Assembly (NCBI GenBank): GCA_963920765.1 | Contig: OY987245.1 | Location: forward strand, 3,736,727 to 3,800,726 | Length of the DNA: 64,000 bases | DNA from: Ulota crispa | Lineage: Eukaryota > Streptophyta > Bryopsida > Orthotrichales > Orthotrichaceae | Direction: 5' to 3' | In this document: positions 12,211 to 23,282 of the stretch, piece after piece | Numbering within the stretch: position 1 is the stretch's first letter | How the letters are laid out: each line of letters starts with the position of its first letter | The notes under the pieces: generated by a model | Told to the model about the DNA's origin: nothing | The model's input: only the letters and a program-made list of their open reading frames with translations | Database searches by the model: none | Translations under genes and position numbers: made by a program

Positions 12211-12328
12211 CATTATTCACTAAATTGGGAAAAACTGACATTTTGGGACTTTTGGATTTTATGTTTTTTGAAGAGTATTCAATCCAAAAGTCCCAAAATG
12301 TCACTTTTTCCCAATTTAATGAATAATG
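12211..12328. repeat. MITE, ATTAAATTGGGA family, minimal copy
   Basis: A 118-bp almost perfect hairpin: CATTATTCACTAAATTGGGA at the left, with its inverse ending TTAATGAATAATG at the right. The inner words ACATTTTGGGACTTTTGGAT and their inverse also pair. It is the shortest member of the family seen also at 1.3, 23.3, 35.8, 36.3 and 37.5 kb. Confidence 0.8.
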
Positions 12329-14307
12329 CATTGTAGGAAGAAAAACCATATCATTTGTTCCTAGATAGTAGGCAATTATCCTTCTTTTTATTTAAAATTA
12401 TACTTGTAAAAAACATGAGGAGATGGTCTCCAATCAATACATGATGATTACTTAGAAGTTCTTTTAGTTTGGTGTCCAAAAAAATACAAATTTTTTAACA
12501 TTATTTCAATAGTTAGTAGTATTTTTACAAATTTTGAACTAGTCTAAAGACAAGAACTATGAACAAAATACTTATTTAAACACATTTACAACAAGTTCAT
12601 TGCACATTTTATGTGGATAGTTGCAAGAAACACTTCACAATTTTGTCTCAAACACCCTTAAAATTGGTAATACTAGGTAGTACTAAGAGTTTTTGAAATA
12701 ATTGTTTTAAAAAAAAAAAAAATATGCAAAATTTGTAAAGCACTTAAAATAGTATACTTGTGAAAATTCAAACCTAGAAAAAATTTATTCAAAAAGTTAT
12801 GCACAAAAACAAAGGGACAAAAATTACCAACAAAAAGATAATTTCCTTTTTTATTTTTAGAAAATAGTAAAAAAAATCAAAAAAAAAATGGCCATTTCTG
12901 ATTTCCCTCATAACTAATGTGAGTACTTTTTGGAGGAAGGTTTTTGTCTTTCACCAATAAAGGGAGAAACGACGCCCACTTTGAGACAATGTGCAAGGTA
13001 GAGATTTTTGAGTTTTGTAAAATTGGTTGGCAAATCTGTGTGATGATGCTTCCTAAACCACCATCCTGATTTGTAGCAACAAATTTGCCTTTTTAGACCC
13101 AATATAGTATTAAAAACCCCCAAAACCACAAAAGTAGACATGCAATTGGGGCCCCCTTATAAATAGAAAAATAATTTTGAAAAACACCAAAAAATCACCA
13201 AACGTTAGTAACTTTGATGTTCACCTTGCTTTGAAATTTCAGGTCAAAAGAACTTTTTATGCATAAGATACAAGCCTATTACCTCCCGCCCAAGGGGAGG
13301 GGACAAAATGTAGTACAAGTGTTTCTTGCAATCACCCATGTGCACTATGTTTCAATTCTAATTCATACAATTATGAACACCACTACCTTTGTTCCAAAAT
13401 GTCAAAACATTATTAAGATTTCAAATTATTGAAAGATTCAAATGACCTCCTTTCTTCCCATGTGTATATCCTATGTGCATTTAGGTATATTGGTTTTATT
13501 GTTGATCCATAGAAAATTAGACCTTTATAAAACAAGGGGAACTTTTGTATTCAAAACTATTTACACACATAGAAAATGTACTAGTATTTTACAATTGACA
13601 ACCAACCTTTTCCTTTTGAAACATAAGCCCTAAATTGACACCTTCCATCATAAAGAATGAATAAGAAGCATGAAAGCCTTAGTTTACAATGACCATGTCA
13701 TACACACATTTATAATCAATGATATTTCTTTCACCAAAGCTCTCTGATACTCCATTTGAATGTTGTTTTAGCTTTCTCAAAAAGAACAAAACCAAACCAA
13801 ATCTCAATGCAAGAATACCAAACAAGGAGTATTTTTGTTTATAGTACATTTGTGAAGCCTTTCACAAGCCTATTGCAACTCATACTTCTGGTTTTCCAAC
13901 TCTCATATTTATGTAGTAAATAGGTTCTGGTGAAAGATGGACATTACTTGCACTTTGAATAATGTTACATGTGCAATCACACACTCAATTTTGCATTTCC
14001 TTTCCACTTTTTCACAATTCTAAGCAATTCTATAAATCGTCATAGAATTTTGAAAATCCTCTCTCAAGATACTTGAAGAGTGGGATAGTCTTAATTCAAT
14101 TCAAGTCACAAGAAGGTATACAAAAGGCATACCACATCGCAAAGGACATTATAGAGCATTCTCGAGCGAGTGGAGAAGGAACTGACAAAATGGTGGGATT
14201 CTATATTCAATGACCGTGAGGAGACCTCTTAGCATTAGTGTGTGGTATTATGCATATCAAATGTAACAAGAGCCTCGTTTCTGGTCAAATCTAGGAGGCA
14301 AATGTCT
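12329..14307. other. AT-rich spacer with one coding-like scrap
   Basis: Mostly unstructured AT-rich sequence. At about 14158-14232 (plus) a 24-codon frame reads ILERVEKELTKWWDSIFNDR, which looks protein-like (amphipathic, Trp pair) but has stops on both sides in frame. It may be a fragment of a transposon protein or gene. I do not recognise it. Confidence 0.35.
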
Positions 14308-14665
14308 TTGATTGCAATTCTATTTGCCACTATTGCACTGCTATTCATTGAGCAAATTTTGACTCGTCACTTGTTACACTCTCAACTTGTCAAGTTACAT
14401 AAATACTAGTTATATAGTGTTAGTAAATCTCAACAAGTTGCATAATTATTTGTCAAGTTGCAGAGCAACTTGTTGCTGCGTACATTGAAGCACCTACAGG
14501 TTGCAAATGCCCGTTTCTTTGCACTTTGCATAGTGATGTTGAGATTTCACTAATATTGTACGATGAGAATTTATGTAACTTGACAAGTTGAGGGTGTAAC
14601 AAGCAACAAGTCAAAATTTGCTCAATGAATAGGAGTGCAGTAGTGACATATAGAGTTGCAATCAA
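14308..14665. repeat. Inverted-repeat MITE, about 358 bp
   Basis: The ends TTGATTGCAA and TTGCAATCAA start arms of about 130 bp that pair through CATTGAGCAAATTTTGACT / AGTCAAAATTTGCTCAATG and CTCAACTTGTCAAGTTACAT / ATGTAACTTGACAAGTTGAG. An inner CAAGTTGCA repeat lies in the loop. No target-site duplication is obvious. It ends about 110 bp from the duplicated 3' end of the DUF688-like gene. Confidence 0.8.
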
Positions 14666-14778
14666 GGATATCTTGTTGAGCAATTGTTGTGCACAGATGC
14701 AAGGGCTGAATGGAGGTAGAGGGCAAGAAATTGGATGGCAGCACAACGCTTGGTTCACTATACCTTGTGGAACAAAAT

Positions 14779-15847
14779 GGCGGGGCGCTAACAAGCAAAG
14801 CGAACGTTTACGTCGATCAACATCAATGCGATTTACGAAGAGCCATTCCGTCGTACTCTTGCTTCACTTCAGAGAAATTTTCTCAGTCAACAAAATGTAA
14901 GGCATAACTCCTCTGTAAGCGATGGATAGAAAGGCACAGAAAAGGCCAGGAGCCGACTAGCATTCCAGATGATTGCAGCAAATTTGAAAGCAGTAACACC
15001 GTACAGTGAGCAAGATTGCAAAAGTCCGTCAAGGCAAGCGCAAGTGTTTGCAGCAGCGAGATTTGATTGCAAATCACAGGCGATACAACGAGAGCTCAGC
15101 ACCATTGCGTGCGGTTCTCAGGATTAAGCGCGCGGTTCTCGCAATACGAGGAGAGCTCTGCATAATGGACTTGCATATGCTTTTGCTATTAAAGAAATAA
15201 TGCTACTATACTACAGATTTAATGTAGTCGTCTGTACCAGCTCTGCTTTCCGTCCTCTAGTCGGCGAGAACTGGTAGCTATGGTCGCCCACGGCAGTCAA
15301 GGAGGACTGCCCGGCGGGGAGTTGATAAGCAAAGCAACGTTCACAACAATTAACATCAGTGCGGTTTACGAAGGGACTTTTCGTCGTCACTCTTCCTTCA
15401 TTTCAGAGAAAAAAATTTAGTGAACAATATGTAAGGTAGAACTCCTGTGAAAGCGATAGATAGAAAGTCACACGAAGGCCAGGAGCTGACTAGCATTCCA
15501 GATGATTGCAGCAAATTTGGATGCACGAACACCATACGGTGAGCAAGATTGCAAAATAAAGTGCGTCAAAGCAAGCGCATTTGTTTGCAGCAGCGAGATT
15601 TGATTGCAAATCACAGGCGATACAACGAGAGCTCAGCACCGTTATGTGCGGTTCTCAGGATTAAGCGCGCGGTCTCGCAATACGAAGAGAGCTCTGCATA
15701 ATGGACTTGTATATGCTTTTGCTATTAAAGAAATAATGGTACTATAGTACAGATCTAATGTAAGCGTCTATTCTAGCTGTGCTTTCCGTCCTCTAATTGG
15801 CGAGAACCGGTAGCTATGGTCGCTCACGGCAGTCAAGGAGGATTGCC
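14779..15847. repeat. Tandem duplication of the DUF688-like gene 3' end (2 x 535 bp)
   Basis: Unit A (14779-15313) and unit B (15314-15847) are direct tandem copies with about 85% identity by eye. Unit B carries the last 80 bp of the DUF688-like CDS plus its 3' flank. Unit A repeats both, but its copy of the terminal codon context GAA TAG is GTA CAG, so the stop is absent there. The duplication left the real gene intact and created an orphan 3' fragment downstream. Confidence 0.8.
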
Positions 15848-16562
15848 TCACGAGCGTAGAAATCATACTAGAACCGTCCCGCTGCGAAGATGCATAACGA
15901 ACAATTTGCCATTCTTGCTCAGTCAATTCTTCTTCCTCCTCGGTGTCTTCTTGCCAAGCACCGCTCAAACAATCATTGAAATCACCGCTCGAAGAAGATG
16001 CAGCAAGAATGAGGTCAATGCTGCATTCCGAGCCCGTGGCCGAGGTGCAACCGAAAGACTCCCAGGAAGTCGAAGAGGAACTCAAAGAGCTCATTGAACT
16101 CAGAGATCCAGAGTCGGCTGATAACGGCGTATCGAGCAAATCGAAAGTACTGGACGAAGACCAGCACCGTAAGTGTTCATCAGAGTCGTAAGATAAGGTA
16201 TGCACACTGTTCTCACTCGTACTCACTCTCTTAGTATGCTCCATCGTGTATTCACTTGCAAACGATGCCACAAGAAGCTTTGATTTCTTCAGCTTTGTAT
16301 GCAGCTTCTTGAACAACTTCTCGGCAAAATGAGGCCCGGCCGATTTCGCAACGTCAACAACGGGAGCGAATCCACCGAATGTAGGCTCAAGAAACGCAGC
16401 TGGTCTTCGGACTCCTCTGGATCCAGGAGGCAGAGGCAGAGGTACGAGAGGAAGCTCAGGTGAGTATATCGGAACATCCTCTATAGGTTTTCCTGGTGCG
16501 GCTTCCCAGCTATAAGGTACAGCGGCCGCAACATTGCCAACTCCGTTGTCAACTCCAGGCAT
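15768..16562 (-). CDS. DUF688-like plant protein of unknown function, single exon
   Basis: A 264-residue open frame without introns. VPYSWEAAPGKP at residues 15-26 is the signature of a plant-specific family (DUF688 and relatives, VPFxWExxPGxP) and is followed by a proline-rich stretch (33-55). Residues 79-97 (FAEKLFKKLHTKLKKSKLL) form a basic amphipathic helix. Residues 133-186 are very Ser-rich, and an acidic run (EDTEEEEELTEQEW, 205-218) comes near the C-terminus. No signal peptide or membrane segment is evident, and most of it should be disordered. The biochemical role of the family is not established and I infer none. The start is the first ATG of the frame. The last 26 codons lie in a tandemly duplicated block shared with sequence downstream. 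High serine and the long frame on only this strand support coding. Confidence 0.8.
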   Translation of the reverse strand: MPGVDNGVGNVAAAVPYSWEAAPGKPIEDVPIYSPELPLVPLPLPPGSRGVRRPAAFLEPTFGGFAPVVDVAKSAGPHFAEKLFKKLHTKLKKSKLLVASFASEYTMEHTKRVSTSENSVHTLSYDSDEHLRCWSSSSTFDLLDTPLSADSGSLSSMSSLSSSSTSWESFGCTSATGSECSIDLILAASSSSGDFNDCLSGAWQEDTEEEEELTEQEWQIVRYASSQRDGSSMISTLVRQSSLTAVSDHSYRFSPIRGRKAQLE

Positions 16563-16785
16563 GGCGTCTATGGAACTAGCACCAAGATATCGTCCTCACT
16601 TTGTTCACAATTCTTCTCTCACAGTCAAAATCTTACGCTCTCGAGGACAGAATTAATCGGAGAAACAGGAGCGTCGAGTGGATTGCGGAGAACAGAGTTG
16701 GAGGCCGCAACAAACACCTCAGAACTCTGCAACGAGCTCCGGAGGTTGAATGCAGTGGACAACACGAAAAAGCATCCCATGGACT

Positions 16786-16793
16786 TATAAATA
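16786..16793 (-). promoter_or_regulatory. Possible TATA box of the DUF688-like gene
   Basis: TATTTATA reads on the minus strand 224 bp upstream of the start codon. TATAAATA also reads on the plus strand, so direction is ambiguous. The surrounding 16563-17150 region is GC-richer than average and probably is leader and promoter. Confidence 0.3.
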
Positions 16794-17328
16794 GAAGAAT
16801 CGGAGGAAAGAAGAGCGACGCCGGCGGATGCGGCGACGAACTTCGCGATGCATTTGGAAAGTGAAAAAGCTCGGCTGTTGTGGCGATTCTCGGGACGATA
16901 AGACCGTGATTTTCGCCTGAGTTCACTCGGCGACTTGGTAACTGCCTTCTGCCGAGTTAATCCGTCGCCGAGAATGTCGAAGTTAAGTAAATTTCGGAAA
17001 ACAAACACCTCCTGTAAATATTCCACGGAACGAGGTTCGCCGTTCGCCCGTCCACTTCCCTCCAAAATTGTTCAAGACCTATTTTTAATGACCTATTTTT
17101 AAAGGATCGGAATTCCAGGATGCAATGGTTTGGTGGCACCTCAACAGGCGGGGAGTTCTTGAGTCGTCTGCATGTGACACCGAATCCGCTAATGGTGGAC
17201 GGCAATTGACTGTAAGATGAATTCTCTCTCCAATTTCAACATACAGAAACGTTGCTCCCATTCTACTGTAGGATTTTTGAAAACAAAATGGTGATGGTCA
17301 AGAAGGGAATCCACTCATTTGCAGACAG

Positions 17329-17638
17329 GGAAAATTTCATGGATACACCTGAAGTTTGCAATATATACCCCTGCTTTTTCAGAAATTACACTAATAACCT
17401 TGGACCAAACTTTTTGAGCGTTTGTTTTGTTGTGCATGCCACTTCCCTTCTTCATTTGTGCACACGTTGCTTCTTTTTTGTTTTGTTACATTCCCTTCTT
17501 CAACATTGGTCATGAAAAAAGTATGAGCACAACAATTAAATACCTAAAACAATGGTCAAAGGGTATTTGTGTAACCTCTGAAAAAACAGTGGTATCTATA
17601 AATACTGCAAACTTCAGGGGTTTCCATCAAATTTTCCC
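17329..17638. repeat. MITE, GGGAAAATTTCATGG family, copy 1
   Basis: The left end GGGAAAATTTCATGGATACA and right end (reverse complement GGGAAAATTTGATGGAAACC) are inverted, each followed inward by CCTGAAGTTTGCA and a GGTATATA-like word. The centre carries CACTTCCCTTCTT and an inverted partner. Family members are at 19836-20130 and 32173-32416. Confidence 0.75.
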
Positions 17639-18021
17639 TTGCACATATTGATGTGATTGAACGTTAGAAGTACACCCTCACATTTTAGTTTCAAAAGAAC
17701 AATTGATCGTACCTGGAAGTAAAGTTTCCAACACAGCTTAGGCCACAATTTATTATAGAAGCAGTCTTTTTCTGTACAAAGCTTTCGAATTTCTTATACG
17801 CTACGGATTTGAATTTTGGGAGACCATCTTGTCATGAGTCAATCCATCACTTCAAGTATTGATGAGATTCAGTTGAACGTTAGAAGTACCTATTCTTTTC
17901 GTTTGAAAACAACTGTAATGCACTTTCTATGTGGAAGTTGTTTATGGCAATTTTCAGTTCCCGCAAAACCATGAAATCAAGTTCTCTATAAAAATGACAT
18001 CGTTTTCGAGTCTCTTCGACA

Positions 18022-18366
18022 ATGGCGGAGAAGATCACGCTTCTGTTCACTGCAGAGCTTCTGTTGACGGAAAAGGTAAGAGTTGCGTTGTCGCAATATG
18101 CATCAATCTCGTCGGTTTCCTAGCTTGCTGTCCTGTTGTGGTGCCATGCGGTGCCGTTCTTCAATAAATTGATTATAATACTATATGTAGTAGAACAGTG
18201 TCAAATCTTCAGGGTTTAGCTGCAGAAATATATTTTTACGCTCGGTGGCAAAGAGGCAGTGGCTCCTTTAGCCATGCCGCCTGATGTTCATGTACTTTTT
18301 GAAACTCCTCGTAATTTTCGCCTTCTTAAAGAGGAATGCACCAGTAATTTTCCTCAACTGTCTTGA
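18022..18366 (+). CDS. Candidate small two-exon gene (64 aa), unrecognised
   Basis: The model is join(18022..18075,18226..18366). Exon 1 starts ATGGCGGAGAAG and ends GAAAAG|GTAAGAG, a strong donor. A 150-bp AT-rich intron ends CTGCAG, and the frame continues for 46 codons to TGA. The product begins MAEKITLLFTAELLLTEK and continues through MPPDVHVLFETP and NFRLLKEEC. The N-terminus is hydrophobic enough for a targeting or membrane segment. I do not recognise the family. An alternative acceptor at 18212 would give a different 42-residue end. The upstream DNA (from 17640) is less AT-rich and non-repetitive, and the gene is bracketed by MITEs. This is a splice-signal and frame argument only. Confidence 0.35.
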
Positions 18367-18445
18367 CTTTTCCAATTCCATTCCCCCATTCAAACTGGCC
18401 CTATTGGCCAATTTGTATGTTGCATCAGAATTGGAGAATTACTAA

Positions 18446-18748
18446 GAGCATCTCCACCCGGTAGACGTAACCAAGAACTCAAAAAAAAAATTTGAGAGCA
18501 TTCCGTCCCGTCTTTTAGCAAACACGCACAACGCAGCTCATGCATTACCACCCGATAACCATTAGGCAACCACTAAGGCATAAATAGTTGGCAAACCCCT
18601 GCGCAAAATGAAAGGGAATAGTCTTCCACGTTAATTGTTGTGTGGACATGACAATTTGGAACTCTGGCGTGCACAGAGCAAAGTAGCGTTGCTTGCTCTC
18701 GCAACAATCGCGGTTGTGTGTGTGCTTGCGTCTATGGTGGAGATGCTC
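18446..18748. repeat. Tourist-like (PIF/Harbinger) MITE
   Basis: The termini GAGCATCTCCACC and GGTGGAGATGCTC are perfect inverted repeats flanked on both sides by TAA (18443-18445 and 18749-18751). A 3-bp TAA/TTA target duplication is characteristic of PIF/Harbinger elements. The 303-bp interior is non-coding and includes a CCGTCCCGTC segment and GCTTGCTCTCGCAAC stem. Confidence 0.8.
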
Positions 18749-18774
18749 TAAAACAATAAAAGAGTTACAGTGGC

Positions 18775-18933
18775 ATGCATGGAAATGTGAAAGAAAATAA
18801 CGAAATTGAAAATGGAAATGGTGCTCCAGCAAGTTTCTTGCAAGAAGCACGGGTATTTTGGGAGTATAAGTTTTCAAACTTAGAAGCTAATCACCGTGGC
18901 CAATTCTACGGATATCCTGGAAGCTCATCCTAA
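18775..18933 (+). pseudogene. Protein-like fragment with ARVFWEYKFSN motif
   Basis: A 52-codon frame directly after a Tourist-like MITE contains FLQEARVFWEYKFSNLEANH and ends RGQFYGYPGSSS. A similar peptide (KAKVFWQYKLANHN) is encoded at 26492-26548 in unrelated surroundings. Two dispersed copies of a shared peptide in decayed context suggest remnants of an old transposon or gene family. I cannot name it. Confidence 0.3.
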
Positions 18934-19835
18934 ACCTATAATGTGTATGAGGAAGATTTTATATAATTTTTTGACTAATTTTGTAGTTCTCAAATTTAAT
19001 CAGGAAAAAAATGAAAGTTTTCTGACGTAAAGAGTATTGGAGAGTATGGCACAGGTAATAATAGAAGCACCTAAGAAGGGCTTTGATTAAATAATAATGG
19101 ATGACATAGGTTTGTGTAAGAATGCTTCGATATTTTGGTGCCTCTTCACAAATTTTGAACATCATTTTACACAAACAACAATTAAAGTTTTTGATGGAAA
19201 TATCAATTGTATTTTGAAACCCCAATTTCTTTTTGTTTCATATCTTCAAGTTTTTTATAGCCAATGTCAACTCACTATTCATGGATCGATAGGATCTTTG
19301 ACCTTTGTGATACGTTGTCTTTAGTTTATGTTAAATAGGTTGAGTGGTTTAGATTTCAAACAAACAATTGTATGATATTATAGGATTTTGACCAACGGCA
19401 ATTTTATTTTCACAGCGATTGGATAATGCCCAAATGATTTTGGAAAGAAAAAACTAGATGATTTTGGAATCGAATGAATGGAATTGACGAATAATGAAGA
19501 AAACATATGCAATTAAAAAGGAAATTTACCAAGAAAGTAAAAAAGTATCCATTCATATTGTTTAGCAATATTAATGAGCTATATGGATAAAACTTAGCCA
19601 AGCTTGTATAATGGCATTCTAATATGAAGCAAAATATTGAGTAAGGCATATTCATATTTTGTGTTAGAGATAGGATTAAAAAGGCGAATGTAGTGGAAAT
19701 CCATGCCTATAATCATTCACAAAATCTTTATCAATACCACAGTTGACATCATTTGTAAACACATTTTAAGATGAGTAGTGTTTTGAAGGGTCACTACTTT
19801 GACACAATAGGATAGAGTGTGCCTTTCAATAAAAA

Positions 19836-20130
19836 GGAAAATTTCGAGGATACCCTTGAAGATATACCTGTTTTTTCAGAAATATTACAAATACCATTGG
19901 ACCAAAAAAAAAATCAAGCATTTGTTTTATTATGCATATCACTTCCTTCTCCTTTTGTGAGCACACTACTTTCTTGTTATGCATGCGTGCAAAAGAAGAA
20001 GGAAAGTGGCATGCGCAACAAAACAAATGCTTGAATTTTTTTTGGTCCAAGGGTATTTATGATATTTCTAAAAAAGTAAGGGTATCTATGAAAATATTGC
20101 AAACTTCAAGGGTATCCATGAAATTTTCCC
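19836..20130. repeat. MITE, GGGAAAATTTCATGG family, copy 2
   Basis: GGAAAATTTCGAGGATACCC at the left pairs with GGGTATCCATGAAATTTTCC at the right. The inner arms (GGACCAAAAAAAAAATCAAGC / GCTTGAATTTTTTTTGGTCC style pairing, then CAAATGCTT/AAGCATTTG) make almost the whole 295 bp a hairpin. Thirty bases to its right another element (20161-20561) begins. Confidence 0.8.
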
Positions 20131-20160
20131 TTAAAAAATTTGAGGGGCCAGGAGCACATA

Positions 20161-20561
20161 AGGTAGAAGCACCCAAAAGTAACACAAACCGTTTAGTGAC
20201 ATCTATAAATAAACCTACAGCTAGCGCTCCTACACCCAAACAAGACATGTAAGCACCTTGTTAACATAAGGGAACAGAAATTGTATAGGTGACAATTTAT
20301 GATTGGAAGTGACGCGGTCTTTTTGTTGTCATGACATGGTCTTTTTATTGTCGCTTTTTCAGAGGTTTAGTGTCCACAATAAATGAGTCTAGGGAGTTGC
20401 CTTCAACAATTCATAACTTATTCATACAATCTCAGAAAATTCCAAAAACAATTTTGCTTGCATTTGTGTCCATTTCCTAACAAACTCATGTCATTAGATT
20501 CTCAAAAGACCCTCTAAACTACCACATTTGAAGTAAATGTCACTTTTAGGTACTTCTACCT
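20161..20561. repeat. TA-flanked MITE, AGGTAG-TIR family, copy 1
   Basis: AGGTAGAAGCACCCAAAAGT at the left and, reverse-complemented, AGGTAGAAGTACCTAAAAGT at the right, with TA on both sides (20159-20160, 20562-20563). The TA duplication suggests the Tc1/mariner superfamily, but the TIR is not the Stowaway one. Other copies: 38524, 40974, 46557 and 58041. Confidence 0.8.
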
Positions 20562-20690
20562 TATCATCCATGGCATCTTGTCAGACCCTGACATAGTGGC
20601 ATTGCAACATTGGAGATGCTTTCAGATTCAGAGCTTTGCAAGACTCGCATGTTGAGCCACTGTCACCGAGCAACACTGGTGATGCACTTA

Positions 20691-21017
20691 GGGCATCTCC
20701 TGCAGCACGCTTTCCAAGCCCTGGAAAAATGAGGTTTGACAGGGAGAATGACACGAACCTTCACGGCAAGGCTTGAAGTTCTCTTACAACCCTAAGACCT
20801 TTCGGACTTGCACGTGCGTTACAACAAATCGCATGGGTACACCTGGGAGGGACCGTGAAGGGGGCTTGGAGAAAGCTTGAATTTGACAGGAACAAGGCTC
20901 AATCTAAAAGCCTTTCAACCTGCAGAGGACGCATCAAACACTATTGGGGACTTGAAACGCAAAAACCATTACGGCTAAAGAGCGTGAGACTGTTTTGACT
21001 TGCTGCAGGAGATGCTC
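20691..21017. repeat. Tourist-like element, second copy
   Basis: GGGCATCTCCTGCAGCA at the left and TGCTGCAGGAGATGCTC at the right are 17-bp inverted repeats with one mismatch, flanked by TTA and TCA (a decayed 3-bp duplication). The interior is unusually GC-rich and shares no obvious sequence with the copy at 18446. The interior may be captured sequence. Confidence 0.6.
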
Positions 21018-21350
21018 TCACCTTTCTGGGCGCAGGTTGCAAACTTGCAATTGAATGCCGGTTCTCATTTCACCTCAAACACCATTTGCGCCGCATGTGG
21101 ACCTCAGCGCCTCCGCCTTGGCTGGAGACGTTGGAAAGCAGTTGCCCGAGTTGGACGGGGAGGCAGGTCCACTGGTGCGCAACATCAGGGCCCAATTGCG
21201 GCTGTCCCACACTCCCACGGTTTCGTTCACACCGCCGCTATGCCCGGCATCCTTTACCCAGCCATTCTTTCTGCGAAACTGGGCTGCATTAACTGCAACT
21301 TGGGTCAATGCATCCCGACGCTCTCATTGGATGCTCTAATTTGAGTAACT
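21018..21350. other. GC-rich island, no gene assignable
   Basis: About 330 bp of high GC in AT-rich surroundings, open in several frames on both strands, with no recognisable motif. It ends with CATTGGATGCTC|TAA, which looks like another Tourist-type right end, so this may be a captured gene fragment between transposon ends. Confidence 0.3.
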
Positions 21351-21799
21351 TAATACTACAGTGCATCAAATAACTAGGCTCAGGTTGTCCCTTGCTATTT
21401 GCTCGGCGTTCACATTATATTCAACAGTTACTATTCACTGTGTTGCACTAATTGGTAACTTTTATTCAAAAATCTAATCAATGAACAATCACAAACGAAC
21501 CTTGATTTCATGTCTTCCTATTGCAAACCCCCACGTGTCAGGCTTAGCTTAATTACACATACGTCAATGTGGGGACAGAATGGAAAGGCTTGGGTTTTTC
21601 CCTAAAACTAAGGGTAAAAGTAATAATTTGCTCTCTAGCTAGACTTTTTCATTAGGTATTGTTCATTTATAACCTTTTCTGTGGTTCTAAATAAAATCAA
21701 GATCTTTGAATTCAAATCTAATTTCAAGTTTATCAAATTTAACTTGTTGATGGTAAATTTCCAAAATTTATCCTCCCTCCTTCCCTTTCCCCTGATGTC
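21351..21799. other. AT-rich intergenic DNA
   Basis: No gene or repeat recognised. Confidence 0.4.
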
Positions 21800-21943
21800 C
21801 ATAGAAGAAAAAACGTGTCCTACACGACTAATTCACAACAACCACAAATGTCCTAAATAACTATACAACGACTCAATTATGATCATTTAGAATAATTGTA
21901 TATGTTGCAAACCAGTTGTTTAGGACATGTTTTTCTTCTAGTG
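21800..21943. repeat. Miniature CACTA-type element, copy 1
   Basis: The right end reverse-complements to CACTAGAAGAAAAACATGTC and the left end reads CATAGAAGAAAAAACGTGTC. Arms continue through TCCTAAATAACT-like pairing. CACTA-type ends (CACTAG.AGAAAA) link it to the full-length element at 51668-54751 and to the 142-bp copy at 29701-29842. Confidence 0.65.
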
Positions 21944-23282
21944 ATATAACAAACCCCATTTGTGCATATATATCAATTCCCTTAATCTTGTGATGAGCTG
22001 GCGCTTACGAGTCTAATCTCGGTGGTGACCTTCAATTACTACATGATCATTTGCCTATTTTAATTTAGCATTTCTATCTTTTCTCGTAGCTAACTTATGG
22101 CACTCTAGTATTCATGATGATCTTCCATGCATGGAAGCTGAAGCACTATAGTAGCTCCCGTGCCTCCTAAAACTAACTGCAATACTCCAGTTATGCTAGC
22201 TTTAGTTTTGCTAGCTTTAGCCTTGGTGTAGCATACTAAAACCAAAGCACACGTGCTTAGCTCTTTATTAGATTCATTTCCGTAATTTAGTATAATGTGC
22301 TCTCAGAGCTTACTCCTAACAAATCTATTTGGTTGAACAAATCCAAATTTGTATTTTACAACTAATTGGAGGACTTGACACAAGGAGATCTAATAAACTA
22401 ATTTTTTTTACCAACCAATGAAGCAACAATGAGGTACCTTAAACATCAAACATGGTGTTATATTTTAACTTTTCATAGCATTATACGATAGTTTTTTCAT
22501 CATTGTAAAAGAATAGAAGCAAAATAATTTTCAATTGTCAAACAATGGATTGTAAATAGGGATTAGGAAATTACATTTATTTTGGCTATACAATCTATGA
22601 TAGCTTTTTTGCATCCATAGGTGGATATTACAATTTCAAGTCCAACTCTATAATCAAGATTTATCGATTTTGATTGTTGGTCTATTTCACAATCTACAAA
22701 GTGTCAAATATTAAGTTTTTTGAACGCATTTGCAAACCTTCTGCAATTTTAGCCTTTTCCAATGTTTAGGGAATTATATTGGAATCTATTTTGAAATCAA
22801 TTCCAAAAAGAGGGTGATATCAATCCTTCAATACCACTAGAAAAAGGTATCTTCTTGAATTAGCTTGGCAATGTTCATTAATTTGTTATGTATTGGTAAG
22901 AAATAGCAAAAGAACTAGCTATGTAAGTAACTAATGGTAATAGGAATTTAAAAATTGTGATTAGTAATTAATTCATGGATTTTCATTTAATAGCAAATCA
23001 ATTTATCAATACAAGTAAAAGATAATGTTCATATAAATGTTAATGAAAGCATTTTGTTTTTGTGCTTGCATTGTTGCCTAAGATCAAAGAAAAAAATAAT
23101 AATTTACCTTGCACAAAACTCGTAACAAACTATTTTTTGTTAATGGCGAGCTTGATATATTTGAAGCACAAAAATACGTACATAGTTTACCCTGTTATCA
23201 CTTTTCAATCTTCAACAATTCATATCTTTTAGGGTTTAGTTTCAAATCCAAGTTTACAAGTATTGCAAGAAAGGCCTTAACG
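21944..23282. other. AT-rich intergenic DNA
   Basis: Contains a local GCTAGCTTTAG(T/C)(T/C)TTG direct repeat near 22196-22225 but no supported gene or element boundary. Confidence 0.4.
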
